A DNA stretch of 64,000 nucleotides from Sinorhizobium glycinis (lineage in GTDB: Bacteria; Pseudomonadota; Alphaproteobacteria; Rhizobiales; Rhizobiaceae), in contig NZ_LPUX01000061.1 in assembly GCF_001651865.1 (NCBI RefSeq), positions 62,001-126,000 on the forward strand, in the 5' to 3' direction. Shown here one piece after another: positions 1-8,941 of the stretch; position 1 is the stretch's first letter, and the number at the start of each line of letters is the position of its first letter. Position numbers and translations under genes: made by a program. The notes beneath the pieces were generated by a model. That model ran no database searches. It had not been told where the DNA came from and saw only the letters and a list, made by a program, of their open reading frames with translations.

Positions 1-642
1 GATTTCGACGACATGGCCGCGCAGTCCCCTGCGGGCAAGCGGGCCGAGACGCTCCATCACCTTGTCGGCCGGATCGAGGAAGTCGCCGATCAGGACCAGA
101 TCGCTGGCGCCGCGGATCATGCCGGTCTCGGGCAGACCGCCGGCAAGCGGGCTCAACATGATTGCGGCCGCCAGCCGCTCGGCGGCATTGCGGGCAGAAA
201 CCGGTTCCATCACCCCGGGGCAGCCGATCCGCTCGCCGGAGCGGGCGAGGATTTCGGCAAGCGCCAGCATCAGCACCAGTGCGCGGCTTTCTTTCGAGAC
301 GGTGCCCAGCGTCGATTTGTACATCATCGAGGGCGAAAGATCGGCCCAGAGCCAGATCGTGTGCGCCGCTTCCCATTCGCGGTCGCGCACATAGGTGTGA
401 TCGTCGCGGGCGGAGCGGCGCCAGTCGATGCGCGACAGGCTTTCGCCCTGGCTGTAGGGGCGGAACTGCCAGAAATTCTCGCCGATGCCGCGCTTGCGCC
501 TGCCGTGCCAGCCGGCAATCACTGTGTTCGCAATGCGGCGGGCCTCGACAAGGCAGTCGGGAACAAGCATCGCGCGCTGTTGGGCGCGCGACAGGACTTC
601 TCCGGAAGGTGTGCGCGCGACTGTCTGCCCGATCGAGGCCAT
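1..642 (-). CDS. DUF58 domain-containing protein (partial, C-terminus beyond window)
   Basis: The minus-strand frame starts at an ATG at 640-642 and stays open to the left edge, so only about 214 N-terminal residues are visible. I translated it by hand from the sequence. It contains the family's characteristic stretch around residues 60-80 (GENFWQFRPYSQGES followed by RIDWRRSAR), then a region beginning WLWADLSPSM that resembles a von Willebrand factor A-like fold. DUF58 proteins are usually encoded next to MoxR ATPases and are thought to act with them as a chaperone-like pair in envelope or cofactor assembly. The start lies 3 bases past the stop of moxR, so the two are one transcript. The exact client is unknown. 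Confidence 0.85.
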   Translation of the reverse strand, partial: MASIGQTVARTPSGEVLSRAQQRAMLVPDCLVEARRIANTVIAGWHGRRKRGIGENFWQFRPYSQGESLSRIDWRRSARDDHTYVRDREWEAAHTIWLWADLSPSMMYKSTLGTVSKESRALVLMLALAEILARSGERIGCPGVMEPVSARNAAERLAAAIMLSPLAGGLPETGMIRGASDLVLIGDFLDPADKVMERLGPLARRGLRGHVVEI

Positions 643-645
643 GCG

Positions 646-1659
646 CTATCCCTTGGCTCGCTTTACCAATTCGGCAATGACATCCCGCACCGTCATGCCT
701 TCGGCGCGGGCCGCGAAGGTCAGCGCCATGCGGTGCTGCAGCACGGGTTCGGCAAGCGCAAGGACATCATCGATGGAGGGCGCCAGCCGGCCGTCGTAGA
801 GCGCCCGGGCCCGGGCACAGAGCATCAATGCCTGGCCGGCGCGAGGACCCGGTCCCCAGGCGACGTTCTTGTCGGTGGCCGGATTGCCATTTCCCGGTCG
901 CGCGGAGCGCACGAGCGCCAGGATGGCGTCTACGACCTTTTCGCCGACGGGCATCTGGCGAATAAGACCCTGGAGCTGCTGCAGGCGCTCGGCATTGATG
1001 ACGGGGCGGGCCTCCGCCTCCGTCACGCCGGTGGTCTCCAGCAGGATCCGCCGTTCGGCGGCGAGCTCCGGATAACCGACATCGACCTGCATCAGGAACC
1101 GGTCGAGCTGGGCTTCGGGCAGGGGATAGGTGCCCTCCTGTTCGAGCGGGTTCTGGGTCGCGAGCACATGGAAGGGCTGCGGCAGGTCCTTGCGGGCGCC
1201 GGCGATGGTGATGTGATATTCCTGCATGGCCTGCAGCAGCGCCGATTGGGTGCGCGGCGAGGCTCGGTTGATCTCGTCCGCCATCAGAAGCTGGGTGAAG
1301 ATCGGACCGGGGATGAACCGGAAGGAGCGATGGCCCGCGGCATCCTGGTCCATCACTTCCGACCCGAGAATGTCCGAGGGCATCAGGTCGGGCGTGAACT
1401 GAATGCGGCTGTTGGCGAGGCCAAGTACCGTGCCGAGGGTGGCGACGAGCTTGGTCTTGGCGAGGCCGGGCACGCCGACGAGCAGGGCATGACCGCCGGA
1501 AAGCACCGCCAGCAGCGTCTGCTCGACGACGCTCTCCTGGCCGAAGATGACTTTGCCGACCTCCGCCCGGATGAGCGCAATTTCCCCGAGAGCCGCTTCC
1601 GCGGCAGCGACGATCGCCTTCTCGTCGGCCGCTTCGGCCGCGCTCTTCATTACACTCAT
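646..1659 (-). CDS. MoxR family AAA+ ATPase
   Basis: A 337-residue AAA+ ATPase of the MoxR family. It has a Walker A loop (GVPGLAKTK, about residue 83), a Walker B with adjacent residues (MADEINRASPRTQ) and a sensor-1 stretch (ATQNPLEQEGTYPLPEAQLDRF), all typical of MoxR proteins. These ATPases work as chaperone-like partners of DUF58 and VWA-domain proteins, and the DUF58 gene follows immediately. A second in-frame ATG at 1650 could be the true start. The gene diverges from the DUF1285 gene across about 260 bp that must hold both promoters. Confidence 0.93.
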   Translation of the reverse strand: MSVMKSAAEAADEKAIVAAAEAALGEIALIRAEVGKVIFGQESVVEQTLLAVLSGGHALLVGVPGLAKTKLVATLGTVLGLANSRIQFTPDLMPSDILGSEVMDQDAAGHRSFRFIPGPIFTQLLMADEINRASPRTQSALLQAMQEYHITIAGARKDLPQPFHVLATQNPLEQEGTYPLPEAQLDRFLMQVDVGYPELAAERRILLETTGVTEAEARPVINAERLQQLQGLIRQMPVGEKVVDAILALVRSARPGNGNPATDKNVAWGPGPRAGQALMLCARARALYDGRLAPSIDDVLALAEPVLQHRMALTFAARAEGMTVRDVIAELVKRAKG

Positions 1660-1923
1660 CGCCTGTCTCCCGCTCGTGCGCGTCGAACCGACACGGCATC
1701 ATCCGTCCGCCGGTTCCCCTTTTTTCAATTTAGACCCTGGCAGACGGCTGACAAGCCGCCGCCAACGCACTATCTCGTGAGCTTCAAGAAGCCTTGAAGC
1801 CTACTGGTGTTTCTCCGCGAAGCGCGAAGCCCGGTCAAGGTGCTCGTAACCGATGACGAACATCCCGAATATAGCGTGGACGCGCTATTTCCTGGAAAGA
1901 TTGGGGCCAAACGGGACAGAACG

Positions 1924-2547
1924 ATGGCAGAAACGAAGATTCAGCAGACGGGCGATGCGGCGGGGCTTGCCGCGCTGATCGCGCGCGCTGCCGGCCAGAC
2001 GGGGGGCGAGGCAAGAGGGCTGCCGCCGGTCGAGCGCTGGAATCCGCCATTCTGCGGCGACATCGACATGGAAATCCGCGGCGATGGAACGTGGTTCTAC
2101 ATGGGCACGCCGATCGGCCGGCAACCGCTGGTGAGATTGTTTTCGACCGTCCTGCGCAAGGACGACGACGGCAGGACCTATCTCGTCACCCCGGTGGAAA
2201 AGGTCGGCATCCGCGTTGCCGATGCGCCGTTCATGGCCGTCGAGATGAGCGTCACCGTGAGGGACGGCGAAACCGTGCTCACCTTCCGGACCAATGTCGG
2301 CGACGTGGTGGAGGCGGGGCCGGAGCATCCGCTGCGCTTCGTCATCCATGGCGACAACCGCGAACTGAAACCCTATCTGCACGTGCGCGGCCGTCTCGAG
2401 GCGCTCGTTTCCCGGCCGGTCATGTACGACATCGTCGAACGCGGCGAAACCGCCCTGATCGACGGCGCCGACATGTTCTGCGTCAGGTCCGCGGGAACCG
2501 TCTTCCCGATCATGCCGGCAGCCGAACTGGAAGCGCTGTCGCGATGA
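1924..2547 (+). CDS. DUF1285 domain-containing protein
   Basis: A 207-residue protein matching DUF1285, recognisable by the conserved WNPPFCGDIDMEI and DGTWFYMGTPIGR stretches near the N-terminus. The family is widespread in proteobacteria and has no firmly assigned function. The open frame extends upstream to 1807, but ATG 1924 is preferred: it is preceded by a purine-rich GGGACAG and gives the usual family length. The stop codon overlaps the start of the NUDIX gene (ATGA), which indicates translational coupling with NUDIX and the CCA-adding enzyme. Confidence 0.88.
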   Translation: MAETKIQQTGDAAGLAALIARAAGQTGGEARGLPPVERWNPPFCGDIDMEIRGDGTWFYMGTPIGRQPLVRLFSTVLRKDDDGRTYLVTPVEKVGIRVADAPFMAVEMSVTVRDGETVLTFRTNVGDVVEAGPEHPLRFVIHGDNRELKPYLHVRGRLEALVSRPVMYDIVERGETALIDGADMFCVRSAGTVFPIMPAAELEALSR

Positions 2548-3176
2548 GCCATCCGCTGTTTTCCGCCGACGAGTTCCGTCGCCGCGCGCTCAAGCAGGCG
2601 GGCGGTCCGGTCGAGACCGCCTGGCGCGATCACGGCGACTTCCTCCTCAACCCCGGCATCGTCCCCTATCTCGAGTCCCTGCATCTCAAGGATGCTGCGG
2701 TGCTCGTTCCGGTGGTCGACGACGGCGACGATGCGAGCGTCATCTTTACTCAGCGCACCTCGCATTTGCGCAAGCATTCGGGTCAGGTGGCCTTTCCGGG
2801 CGGAGCTGTCGACCCCGAGGACCACTCCATCGAGGTGGCGGCGCTCCGGGAGGCGCAGGAGGAGATCGGCCTCGACCCGCGCTTCGTCGAGCCGGTCAGC
2901 CGTCTGCCGCACTATATGGCAATGTCCGGTTTTCGCATCACCCCGGTCCTTGCCGTTGTTCAGCCCGGTTTCGAGCTCGTGCCCAATCCCGAAGAGGTCG
3001 AAAGCGTGTTCGAGGTGCCGCTCTCCTTCCTGATGAACCCCGGCAATCATGATCGCGGAAGCCGCCACTGGGAGGGCGCGGAGCGGCATTTCTACCGGAT
3101 GCCCTATGGCGAGCGGAACATCTGGGGAATCACGGCCGGCATCGTCCGCATGCTCTACGAAAGGCTTTATGCATGA
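2544..3176 (+). CDS. NUDIX hydrolase, probable coenzyme A pyrophosphatase
   Basis: A 210-residue NUDIX hydrolase. The Nudix box is intact (GGAVDPEDHS...REAQEEIGL), and just before it is the segment RTSHLRKHSGQVAFPGG, which matches the CoA-pyrophosphatase signature (LLTxR..LR.HxGxxxFPGG). Members split CoA or acyl-CoA into 3',5'-ADP and phosphopantetheine. ATG 2544 overlaps the DUF1285 stop, and the gene's own stop overlaps the ATG of the CCA-adding enzyme at 3173, so three genes are coupled. A longer open frame from 2091 is a frame shadow of DUF1285 and is not the real start. Confidence 0.9.
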   Translation: MSHPLFSADEFRRRALKQAGGPVETAWRDHGDFLLNPGIVPYLESLHLKDAAVLVPVVDDGDDASVIFTQRTSHLRKHSGQVAFPGGAVDPEDHSIEVAALREAQEEIGLDPRFVEPVSRLPHYMAMSGFRITPVLAVVQPGFELVPNPEEVESVFEVPLSFLMNPGNHDRGSRHWEGAERHFYRMPYGERNIWGITAGIVRMLYERLYA

Positions 3177-4432
3177 CATCCATCGCCGCCGAGGCCTGGT
3201 TTCAGGCTCCATCGCTCAGCCGAGTCTTCGAGCTGTTGAACGCCGACGGCGGCGAGGTGCGGGTCGTCGGAGGTGCGGTTCGCAACAGCCTTCTCGGCCT
3301 GCCGGCGGGTGACGTCGATCTCGCGACCAGCTGGCATCCGCAGGATGTAGCGGAGCGGGCGAGGGGTGCAGGCATCAAGGTGGTGCCGACGGGCATCGAC
3401 CACGGCACCGTCACGCTGGTGATCGACGGGATACCCTATGAGGTGACGACGCTGCGCCGCGACGTCGCGACCGATGGCCGACGCGCCGAGGTGGCCTTCG
3501 GCACCGACTGGAAAGAGGATGCGGAGCGCCGCGACTTCACGATCAACGCCCTCTATGCGGACGTCAAAGGCGAGATTTTCGACTATGTCGGCGGACTGCC
3601 AGACATCGAGAGCCGGACCTTGCGCTTCATCGGCAGCGCCGCAGAGCGGGTCGCGGAGGACTATCTGCGCATCCTGCGCTTCTTCCGCTTCTTTGCCCAT
3701 TACGGTCAGGGCCGCCCGGACGCGGAGGGGCTCAGGGCCTGCGCGCAGGCGCGTGCGAAGCTCGCGACGCTATCGGCGGAACGCGTCTGGGGCGAGCTGA
3801 AAAAGCTGCTTGCAGCCGAAGATCCGGGTCGTGCTCTGCTGTGGATGCGCCAGGCAGGCGTGCTCGGTGAGGTTCTGCCTGAGAGCGAGAAATGGGGGAT
3901 CGACGCCATCCCGGGCCTGATCGCGGCCGAGAAGATCTTCTCCTGGAAACCGGAACCGCTCTTGCGGCTCGCGGCCATCGTCCCGCCAGACGCCGAGCGG
4001 CTGGAAGCGATGGCGGCGCGGCTGCGACTTTCGAAAGCGGAAGCGGCCTTTCTCGTCTGCTTTGCCAAGGCGCCGGCCATGGCCGCGACGCTCGCGGACG
4101 CAGCGCTCGATCGTGAACTCTACCGGAAGGGTGCCGAGGGCATTGTTGCGCGCCTCAAGCTTTCGCTCGCTTCGGCGCGGCGCAAATCGGAAACCGACCC
4201 GGCGTACCTTGCCGAAACCGCCTCCTTTCAGCGGTTGTTGGCGCGCGCTGAGAAGTGGCAGCGGCCCGTCTTCCCGTTGAATGGGGCGGATGTTCTGAAA
4301 GCAGGCGTTCCAGCGGGGCCGAAGATCGGCGAACTGCTCACGGAGCTCGAAGATTTCTGGATCGCCCGCAATTTCAATGTCGACCGGGCGACGCTCGTCG
4401 CCCGGCTCGAATCCCGGCTGCATCCCGGCTGA
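3173..4432 (+). CDS. cca: CCA tRNA nucleotidyltransferase / polyA polymerase family
   Basis: A 419-residue class II nucleotidyltransferase. The N-terminal head shows VVGGAVRNSLLG followed by GDVDLATS, which carries the two metal-binding aspartates. The motif RRDFTINALY and the RFIG...EDYLRILRFFRF motif follow, as in CCA-adding enzymes and PcnB-like polymerases. It should add or repair the 3' CCA of tRNAs. The C-terminal half is alpha-helical and less conserved, as is usual. It overlaps the NUDIX gene by 4 bp. Alphaproteobacterial members of this length are normally true CCA-adding enzymes, but this cannot be told from PcnB-type activity by sequence alone. Confidence 0.93.
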   Translation: MTSIAAEAWFQAPSLSRVFELLNADGGEVRVVGGAVRNSLLGLPAGDVDLATSWHPQDVAERARGAGIKVVPTGIDHGTVTLVIDGIPYEVTTLRRDVATDGRRAEVAFGTDWKEDAERRDFTINALYADVKGEIFDYVGGLPDIESRTLRFIGSAAERVAEDYLRILRFFRFFAHYGQGRPDAEGLRACAQARAKLATLSAERVWGELKKLLAAEDPGRALLWMRQAGVLGEVLPESEKWGIDAIPGLIAAEKIFSWKPEPLLRLAAIVPPDAERLEAMAARLRLSKAEAAFLVCFAKAPAMAATLADAALDRELYRKGAEGIVARLKLSLASARRKSETDPAYLAETASFQRLLARAEKWQRPVFPLNGADVLKAGVPAGPKIGELLTELEDFWIARNFNVDRATLVARLESRLHPG

Positions 4433-4441
4433 AAGCCGCGG

Positions 4442-4627
4442 TCACGCAGCCTGGGTCTCGTCGACGATACGAGCCTTGATGTTGTCGATCATGTTTTCGC
4501 GGATCACCGTCTCTCCGTGGGTGTCGCGCATGTGCTCGACAACGCGGCGGACGATTTCCGCATCGTTGTCGGCGCGGGTATGCCAAGGGCAACCCGGAAC
4601 GAGAGAACCGCATTCGAACAGGCGCAT
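4442..4627 (-). CDS. DUF1059 domain-containing small protein
   Basis: A 61-residue protein with the DUF1059 pattern: MRLFECGSLVPGCPW at the N-terminus with two cysteines, then HTRADNDAEIVRRVVEHMRDTHG. The Cys and His residues suggest a small metal-binding or redox protein, but the function is unknown. ATG 4627 is chosen because an excellent GGAGG ribosome binding site lies about 5 bases upstream (AAAGGAGGAACACC). The longer frame up to 4693 lacks one and exceeds the family length. The gene converges on cca, with only 9 bp between the stops. Confidence 0.85.
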   Translation of the reverse strand: MRLFECGSLVPGCPWHTRADNDAEIVRRVVEHMRDTHGETVIRENMIDNIKARIVDETQAA

Positions 4628-4928
4628 GGTGTTCCTCCTTTCTCTGGACCCGCATGCTTTCGCATCAAGCCAAAGCAGTGTGATCTCATCCAAGAAGTTC
4701 GAGCGGGACTGGGCGAAAGACCGCCGACGACCTTCTCATCCCGCTCTGTCGTCATCGCGATTGAACAGAGCCTCGGCCGGAACCTGCCGACGGGCAAGGG
4801 TAACATCAACCCGAGGTTCGGCCAAATCGTTCCGGCCGGCATCGCGCAAAGAAATCCCCGTGAAGATGCGGCTCGATGGTGCTATGGCTTTGCCATCCTC
4901 AAGACTTTGAAAAGGCCGTTTCCACACC
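4628..4928. other. Intergenic region between DUF1059 gene and apt
   Basis: About 300 bp holding the divergent promoters of the DUF1059 gene and apt. Open frames crossing it on both strands show no recognisable domain or convincing ribosome binding site. I see no strong terminator, RNA fold or repeat. Confidence 0.5.
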
Positions 4929-5471
4929 ATGCTCGCTGTTCAATCGGAACTGATTTCCGCCATCCGGAGCATTCCGGACTATCCGAAGCCCGGCATCGTC
5001 TTTCGCGACATCACGACGCTGCTCGGCAATCCGAAGACGTTCCGCCGGACGATCGATGAACTCGTGCATCCCTATGCCGGAACCAAGGTCGACAAGATCG
5101 CAGGCATCGAAGCACGCGGCTTCATCCTGGGCGGCGCGATCGCGCATCAGCTTTCGGCCGGCTTCGTGCCGATCCGCAAGAAGGGCAAGCTGCCGCACGA
5201 GACGGTGAGGATCGCCTACAGCCTCGAATACGGCGTGGACGAGATGGAGATGCACAAGGACGCGATCGAGCCCGGCGAAAAGGTGATCCTCGTGGATGAC
5301 CTGATCGCCACCGGCGGAACCGCCGAGGGCGCCACCAAGCTCCTGCAGCAGATGGGAGCCGACATCGTCGCCGCCTGCTTCATCATCGACCTGCCGGATC
5401 TCGGCGGGCGCAAGAAGCTGGAGGCGCTCGGTGTGAAGGTCCGCACCCTGATCGAATTCGAGGGGCATTGA
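4929..5471 (+). CDS. apt: Adenine phosphoribosyltransferase
   Basis: A 180-residue type I phosphoribosyltransferase. The PRPP-binding loop is clear ([18 protein letters not shown], about residues 118-135). The N-terminal [21 protein letters not shown] and the substrate-side [14 protein letters not shown] are hallmarks of Apt. It salvages adenine and PRPP to AMP in the cytosol. Length equals the bacterial family norm. It appears to be a single-gene unit, with the convergent MaoC pair following after about 30 bp. Confidence 0.97.
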   Translation: MLAVQSELISAIRSIPDYPKPGIVFRDITTLLGNPKTFRRTIDELVHPYAGTKVDKIAGIEARGFILGGAIAHQLSAGFVPIRKKGKLPHETVRIAYSLEYGVDEMEMHKDAIEPGEKVILVDDLIATGGTAEGATKLLQQMGADIVAACFIIDLPDLGGRKKLEALGVKVRTLIEFEGH

Positions 5472-5504
5472 GCGATGTGAAGCGAGGGCTCGGCGCTCGG
5501 CTGC

Positions 5505-5975
5505 TCAGGTGAATTCGATGACCTTGCTCTCGAAGCGGATCACCGGCTCTTGGTGCTGGTTTTCGCCCTCGCAGAGGATGGTGTTGATGCGCCAGCCGGG
5601 GCGGGAGGCAAGCGCCCGGGCTTCGACGAGCGTGACGGCATAGGTAATGGTGTCGCCTGCATAGACCGGCTTCAGCCATCTGAGTTCCCGGAAGCCGGCC
5701 GCGGGGCCGAGTCTGGGGGCGTGCAGCCCCTCTGCCGCCAGGCGCCGGGCCTCGTCCGCCCAGAAGCTGACGAAGCACTTCATCCAACCGGCGCCGGTGT
5801 GCCAGCCGGAGGCGCAAAGCCCGCCGAAGAGCGAGCGTCTCGCTTCCTCCGCGTCGAGATGGAAGGGCTGCGGATCGAAGTCGCGGGCGAAGCGGATGAT
5901 GTCCTCTGCCGTGAATGTCAGGCTGCCGATCACGGTCTTGCGGCCGGCCGCATAGAGTTCGTCGAGTGTCATCAT
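5505..5975 (-). CDS. MaoC family (R)-hydratase, second of a pair
   Basis: A 156-residue single hot-dog MaoC-like dehydratase. It has the hydratase 2 motif FARDFDPQPFHLDAEEA, with the conserved Asp and His of the active site, then FGGLCASGWHT. Such enzymes hydrate trans-2-enoyl-CoA or related thioesters. The ATG at 5975 overlaps the stop of the preceding MaoC gene (ATGA), so the two are coupled and probably form a heteromer. The open frame reaches 6014, but those residues lie inside the upstream gene. ATG 5972 is the only close alternative. Confidence 0.88.
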   Translation of the reverse strand: MMTLDELYAAGRKTVIGSLTFTAEDIIRFARDFDPQPFHLDAEEARRSLFGGLCASGWHTGAGWMKCFVSFWADEARRLAAEGLHAPRLGPAAGFRELRWLKPVYAGDTITYAVTLVEARALASRPGWRINTILCEGENQHQEPVIRFESKVIEFT

Positions 5976-6424
5976 GGCCGCGCAGCCTCCCGGCGCCGAA
6001 ACATGATCGAACATTCGGAGACCGCAACCGGTTCACGGCTCTGATTGCTGATTTCGTTGCGGAACTTCACGAAACCGATCTGGGGCTTCGATTTGGACGG
6101 GCGCGCCTCCAGAACCAGGCTGAAGCCGGAAATCACGTCTCCGGCGAGCACCGGTTTCTTCCAGTCCATGAAGTCGATGCCGGGCGAGCCCTGCGACGAC
6201 GAATGAGCGAGGAAAGCATCGATCATCATCCGCATGCCGATGGCGCTGGTGTGCCAGCCTGAGGCGGAAAGGCCGCCGAGGATGCTGTGCCTACCGGCTT
6301 CTTCGTCGAGATGCATCGGCTGCGGGTCGAACTCGCCGGCGAAGGCGATCATATCTGCCGCCTGCATTTCAACCGGTCGATAGTCGAAGCGCCGTCCCGG
6401 CGTGAAATCCTCGAAATAGAGCAT
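5972..6424 (-). CDS. MaoC family (R)-hydratase, first of a pair
   Basis: A 150-residue MaoC-like protein with the same active-site block as its neighbour (FAGEFDPQPMHLDEEAG then LGGLSASGWHT), showing both conserved catalytic residues. ATG 6424 is chosen because GAGGAAGG lies about 8 bases upstream. The frame extends to 6571 without an initiation signal. The pair resembles tandem single-domain MaoC genes seen in many alphaproteobacteria; the substrate cannot be read from sequence. Promoter DNA is shared with the divergent DUF2157-like gene starting at 6550. Confidence 0.88.
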   Translation of the reverse strand: MLYFEDFTPGRRFDYRPVEMQAADMIAFAGEFDPQPMHLDEEAGRHSILGGLSASGWHTSAIGMRMMIDAFLAHSSSQGSPGIDFMDWKKPVLAGDVISGFSLVLEARPSKSKPQIGFVKFRNEISNQSREPVAVSECSIMFRRREAARP

Positions 6425-6549
6425 GCCGCCTTCCTCATACTTCGCCGCCGTGTCTGGCCAGCTTCTGGTAGCTCCACATTGCGCTTGACGTGGGTTCATG
6501 CAACCACTTACTTGGGGTTGCACCCTCCTGCCTGTACAAGGAGCGAATC

Positions 6550-7644
6550 TTGAACGAACTGAACACAGCACTGACCGCCGCTGCCGACAAGGGGATCATC
6601 TCGCCGCATCAGGTAAGAGATCTCGAAGCATATCTTTTGGAGCGCGGCATTGGTACAGGCGGCCATGACGCAGCGCTGCGGCGGGACGAGCCAGCCGAAA
6701 TGCCGGCAGAAGATTGCGAGCAGCCGCGCTTTCTCAGAGGATTTCACGACATCCTGATCACGATCGGAGTCGTGGTCGTCCTGGTGGGCCTTTGGGGCAT
6801 TGGCGGCGCAATTACGATGCTACCTGCAATCCTGGTCCTCGCCGAAATACTGATTCGACGGCAGCGGCTGGCCTTGCCCGCGGTCAGCCTGTCGCTTGCA
6901 CTCATTTGCTGCGTTGCCATTGTGGCGCGCGGTGTTGTGATTGCTTGGGAAGAGACATGGGAGCCGCTTACCCGCGGCCTGATCTTCGTTTGCGCCTTCC
7001 CGCTACCGCTCTGCTTGTTCTATTGGCGTTACCGGGTTCCCCTGTCGCTCGCGCTGCTCCTCCTCTCACTCGCTGCCACTGCGGTGATTTTTGTGCTCTT
7101 CCTCCTCAAAAAGATGTGGGGAATTGACCCTGGCCTGGAAATCTATCCGCATCTGCTCTCCAGTATCGTGCTCGTCGCGGCACTGGCGGTTTTCGGGGTG
7201 GCGCTGCGATATGACATCTCGGATCCGCGGCGACTGACACCGCGTTCGGACACCGCCTTCTGGCTGCATATGGCAGCAGCGCCGGCATTGCTCTATGCGA
7301 TGCTCGGCTTCATCACCTTTGCCGGCGGTGATGAGATTTGGTTGAGCGGCGAGAGGGGCGTTGGCCAGGCCGTGGCCGTCTTGCTGCTTGTCGCCTTCCT
7401 CATGGCAATTGGCGTGGTGATCGACCGCCGGGCCTTCGTGACATCGGGTCTGTTGTCGCTGGGCGGCGCCATCTGGGCCATCGTCAGCAAGACTGGCGTC
7501 TCATTCGACACCTACGTCTTTGTTGTCTTCGCTGTCGTCGGTGTGACTGTGCTCGCCATCGGCATCTTCTGGCAGGCGCTGCGCCGCATGGCGATGCGGC
7601 TGCTACCGGAAGCCATCACGGCGCGACTGCACGCCACGCAGTGA
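6550..7644 (+). CDS. DUF2157-like polytopic membrane protein, TTG start
   Basis: A roughly 364-residue membrane protein. A soluble N-terminal helix of about 60 residues (ELNTALTAAADKGIISPHQVRDLEAYL) is followed by about 9-11 hydrophobic segments from near residue 75 to the C-terminus, each 18-22 residues long. The layout and N-terminus resemble DUF2157 proteins of unknown function. Start choice: TTG at 6550 has AAGGAG six to seven bases upstream, while the in-frame ATG at 6490 has no ribosome binding site and adds residues unlike the family. The gene is single and diverges from the MaoC pair. Confidence 0.75.
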   Translation: MNELNTALTAAADKGIISPHQVRDLEAYLLERGIGTGGHDAALRRDEPAEMPAEDCEQPRFLRGFHDILITIGVVVVLVGLWGIGGAITMLPAILVLAEILIRRQRLALPAVSLSLALICCVAIVARGVVIAWEETWEPLTRGLIFVCAFPLPLCLFYWRYRVPLSLALLLLSLAATAVIFVLFLLKKMWGIDPGLEIYPHLLSSIVLVAALAVFGVALRYDISDPRRLTPRSDTAFWLHMAAAPALLYAMLGFITFAGGDEIWLSGERGVGQAVAVLLLVAFLMAIGVVIDRRAFVTSGLLSLGGAIWAIVSKTGVSFDTYVFVVFAVVGVTVLAIGIFWQALRRMAMRLLPEAITARLHATQ

Positions 7645-7661
7645 TGGCATCACGGGTCCGT

Positions 7662-8765
7662 TTAAGTGTTGAAGCGGAAGTGGATCACGTCGCCGTCCTG
7701 GACCACGTATTCCTTGCCCTCGTCGCGTGCCTTGCCGGCTTCCTTGGCACCAGTTTCCCCGCCAAGGGCGATGTAGTCGTCATAGGCGATCGTGTTGGCG
7801 CGGATGAAGCCGCGCTCGAAGTCCGAGTGGATGACGCCGGCCGCCTGCGGCGCCTTGGTGCCGCGCGGGATGGTCCAGGCGCGCGTCTCTTTCGGACCCA
7901 CGGTGAAATAGGTGATGAGGTCGAGCAGCTTGTAGCCGGCGCGGATCAGTCGGTCGAGACCGGCTTCTTCCAGTCCCAAGGCGGCGAGGAATTCCTTGGC
8001 TTCCTCTTCCGGCAGTTGCGCGACCTCGGATTCGATCGCCGCTGAGATGACGACGGTTTCGGCGCCCTGGGCCTTGGCCATTTCGGCGACGGCGCGGGTG
8101 TGTTCGTTGCCCGCTGCCGCGTCGGCTTCGGCGACGTTGCAGACGTAGAGAACCGGATGGGCGGTGAGAAGGTTGAGGCCCTGCAGGATGCGCAGCTCCT
8201 CGGCATCGAGCTTCGGCAGCAGGGTGCGCACCGGCTTGCCTTCCTGCAGGAGCTTCAGCGAGGCTTCCATGATCGGAAGCTGCGCCATGGACTCCTTGTC
8301 CTTGCCGGTCGCGCGCTTGCGCGTCTGTTCGGTGCGCCGCTCGAGGCTCTCGAGGTCGGCGAGCATCAGCTCGGTCTCGATCGTCTCGGCGTCCTCGACC
8401 GGGTGGATGCGGCCCTCGACGTGGGTAATGTCGTCATCCTCGAAGCAGCGCAGTACATGCACCACGGCATCCACCTCGCGAATGTTGGCGAGGAACTGGT
8501 TGCCGAGGCCTTCGCCCTTGGATGCGCCACGCACCAGGCCGGCAATGTCGACGAAGGAGATACGGGTCGGAACGATTTCCTTCGACCTGGCGATGTCGGC
8601 AAGCTTGCGCATGCGCGAGTCGGGCACCGCGACCTCGCCGGTGTTCGGCTCGATGGTGCAGAACGGATAGTTCGCCGCCTGCGCCGCCGCCGTCTTGGTC
8701 AGCGCGTTGAAGAGTGTGGACTTGCCGACATTCGGCAGCCCGACGATACCGCATTTGAAGCCCAT
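7662..8765 (-). CDS. ychF: Redox-regulated ribosome-associated ATPase YchF (OLA1-type)
   Basis: A 367-residue Obg-related P-loop NTPase. It begins MGFKCGIVGLPNVGKSTLFNAL (Walker A), followed by FVDIAGLVRGASKGEGLGN (switch region). The C-terminal TGS domain has the typical ending EYVVQDGDVIHFRFN. YchF proteins prefer ATP to GTP, bind the 70S ribosome and modulate stress responses. In many proteobacteria ychF follows pth; here pth is upstream on the same strand, but clpS on the opposite strand sits between them. Confidence 0.97.
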   Translation of the reverse strand: MGFKCGIVGLPNVGKSTLFNALTKTAAAQAANYPFCTIEPNTGEVAVPDSRMRKLADIARSKEIVPTRISFVDIAGLVRGASKGEGLGNQFLANIREVDAVVHVLRCFEDDDITHVEGRIHPVEDAETIETELMLADLESLERRTEQTRKRATGKDKESMAQLPIMEASLKLLQEGKPVRTLLPKLDAEELRILQGLNLLTAHPVLYVCNVAEADAAAGNEHTRAVAEMAKAQGAETVVISAAIESEVAQLPEEEAKEFLAALGLEEAGLDRLIRAGYKLLDLITYFTVGPKETRAWTIPRGTKAPQAAGVIHSDFERGFIRANTIAYDDYIALGGETGAKEAGKARDEGKEYVVQDGDVIHFRFNT

Positions 8766-8941
8766 GGCTAAAACCTGTCGTTCTCGAATTTCTTGGGCGT
8801 GGCTATGGGATAAAGGAGAGGAGCGGTCAAGCTCTTCGCGCGCAACGGATGGAACTCAGCCGGCTACGACTTGAACGCCGATGCCGCGCGCGCGATAGTG
8901 GGTCCGACCTTTCCGCATGTCATCAACGGGTGAATTTTCCG

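Noticed and set aside
13..1797. Long plus-strand open frame of 594 codons
   Set aside because: It is the complement of moxR and DUF58, whose motifs are unmistakable on the minus strand; the plus product has no domain and no ribosome binding site.
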